From: an uncultured Collinsella sp.
GTDB lineage: Bacteria > Actinomycetota > Coriobacteriia > Coriobacteriales > Coriobacteriaceae
NCBI GenBank assembly: GCA_902465105.1
Contig: CABQLM010000085.1
Coordinates: 1 to 6,325, forward strand
Reading direction: 5' to 3'
DNA length: 6,325 nucleotides
Shown: positions 6,139 through 6,325 of the stretch, piece after piece
Numbering within the stretch: the first letter of the stretch is position 1
How the letters are laid out: each line of letters starts with the position of its first letter
Program-made: the position numbers and the translations under genes
The notes under the pieces: model-generated
The model's input: only the letters and a program-made list of their open reading frames with translations
Told to the model about the DNA's origin: nothing
Databases searched by the model: none

Positions 6139-6180
6139 AAAGAGGGCGGCATGACCAGAAGGTCTATGCCGCCCTCTTTT
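6139..6180 (+). terminator. rho-independent terminator after pepV
   Basis: A perfect 14-bp stem (6139-6152 with 6166-6179; core GAGGGCGGCAT with ATGCCGCCCTC) is extended, past a single bulged T (6165), by GACC/GGTC closing an AGAA loop. The stem runs straight into TTTT (6177-6180). The A residues at the left base (6139-6141) would also allow partial function in reverse. It closes the HAD-pepV unit. Confidence 0.9.
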
Positions 6181-6268
6181 CATGCCAATTTGTTCGCCCT
6201 GGAGCCTGCTCACTGTCCGCCCTCTGCCTGCGGCGTTGTCTTGCTCCGGACGCGGTGGTCATTGAGGG

Positions 6269-6324
6269 TAGTCATTGGGGACGTTCTTAAATGACTAGTC
6301 AAACAAGAACGTCCCCAACGACTA
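6269..6324. repeat. REP/BIME-like palindrome built on TTGGGGACG
   Basis: The arms 6269-6288 and 6305-6324 pair at 19 of 20 positions. They include a perfect 14-bp core (6275-6288 TTGGGGACGTTCTT, 6305-6318) around a 16-base centre that holds the 10-bp palindrome TGACTAGTCA (6292-6301). It can also fold as two smaller mirror hairpins, TAGTCATT/AATGACTA (6269-6276, 6290-6297) and TAGTC/GACTA (6296-6300, 6320-6324). That is the architecture of a paired REP unit. Such TTGGGGAC elements are often associated with Y1-type (REP-associated tyrosine) transposases, but no such gene lies in this window. It ends one base before the right edge, so its context is cut off. Confidence 0.7.
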
Positions 6325-6325
6325 G

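Overview
The window is a piece of a GC-rich bacterial chromosome that carries five complete housekeeping-type genes. It most likely comes from an actinobacterium of the Coriobacteriia (Collinsella-like). The reasons are the strong G/C preference at third codon positions, the long Actinobacteria-type form of the LOG-like protein, the gene mix (tgt, DegV, PepV-type dipeptidase), and the style of the intergenic repeats. The genus is inferred from recognition, not from a database search.

Layout. Bases 1-249 hold no recognisable gene; they contain a 12-bp hairpin with a T-tract (89-127) and a TATAAT box (207-212). tgt (queuine/preQ1 tRNA-ribosyltransferase, 250-1389, +) is followed after 210 bases by a LOG/TIGR00730-family nucleotide phosphoribohydrolase-like protein (1600-2358, +). 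A convergent, visibly A/T-richer gap follows (2359-2899). It holds a 220-bp element bounded by perfect 30-bp inverted repeats and a second long stem-loop. A DegV-family fatty-acid-binding protein lies on the minus strand (2900-3760). It is divergent from a HAD phosphatase (3917-4579, +), and the shared upstream region has regularly spaced dyads. A PepV/Sapep-type M20 dipeptidase (4633-6069, +) follows 53 bases after the HAD gene. It is closed by two stem-loops, the second a strong rho-independent terminator (6139-6180). The right edge (6269-6324) is a large REP/BIME-like palindrome built on TTGGGGACG, the same core found in the loop of the hairpin at 89-127.

How the genes fit together. They do not form one obvious pathway. 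tgt modifies tRNA wobble bases, the LOG-like enzyme probably cleaves nucleotide N-glycosidic bonds, DegV delivers fatty acids to lipid metabolism, the HAD enzyme removes phosphate from a small metabolite, and PepV recycles dipeptides. HAD and pepV could be co-transcribed. All five keep their catalytic or signature residues and look intact.

No phage, CRISPR, toxin-antitoxin, defence or biosynthetic system is visible. The unexplained material is in the intergenic repeats.
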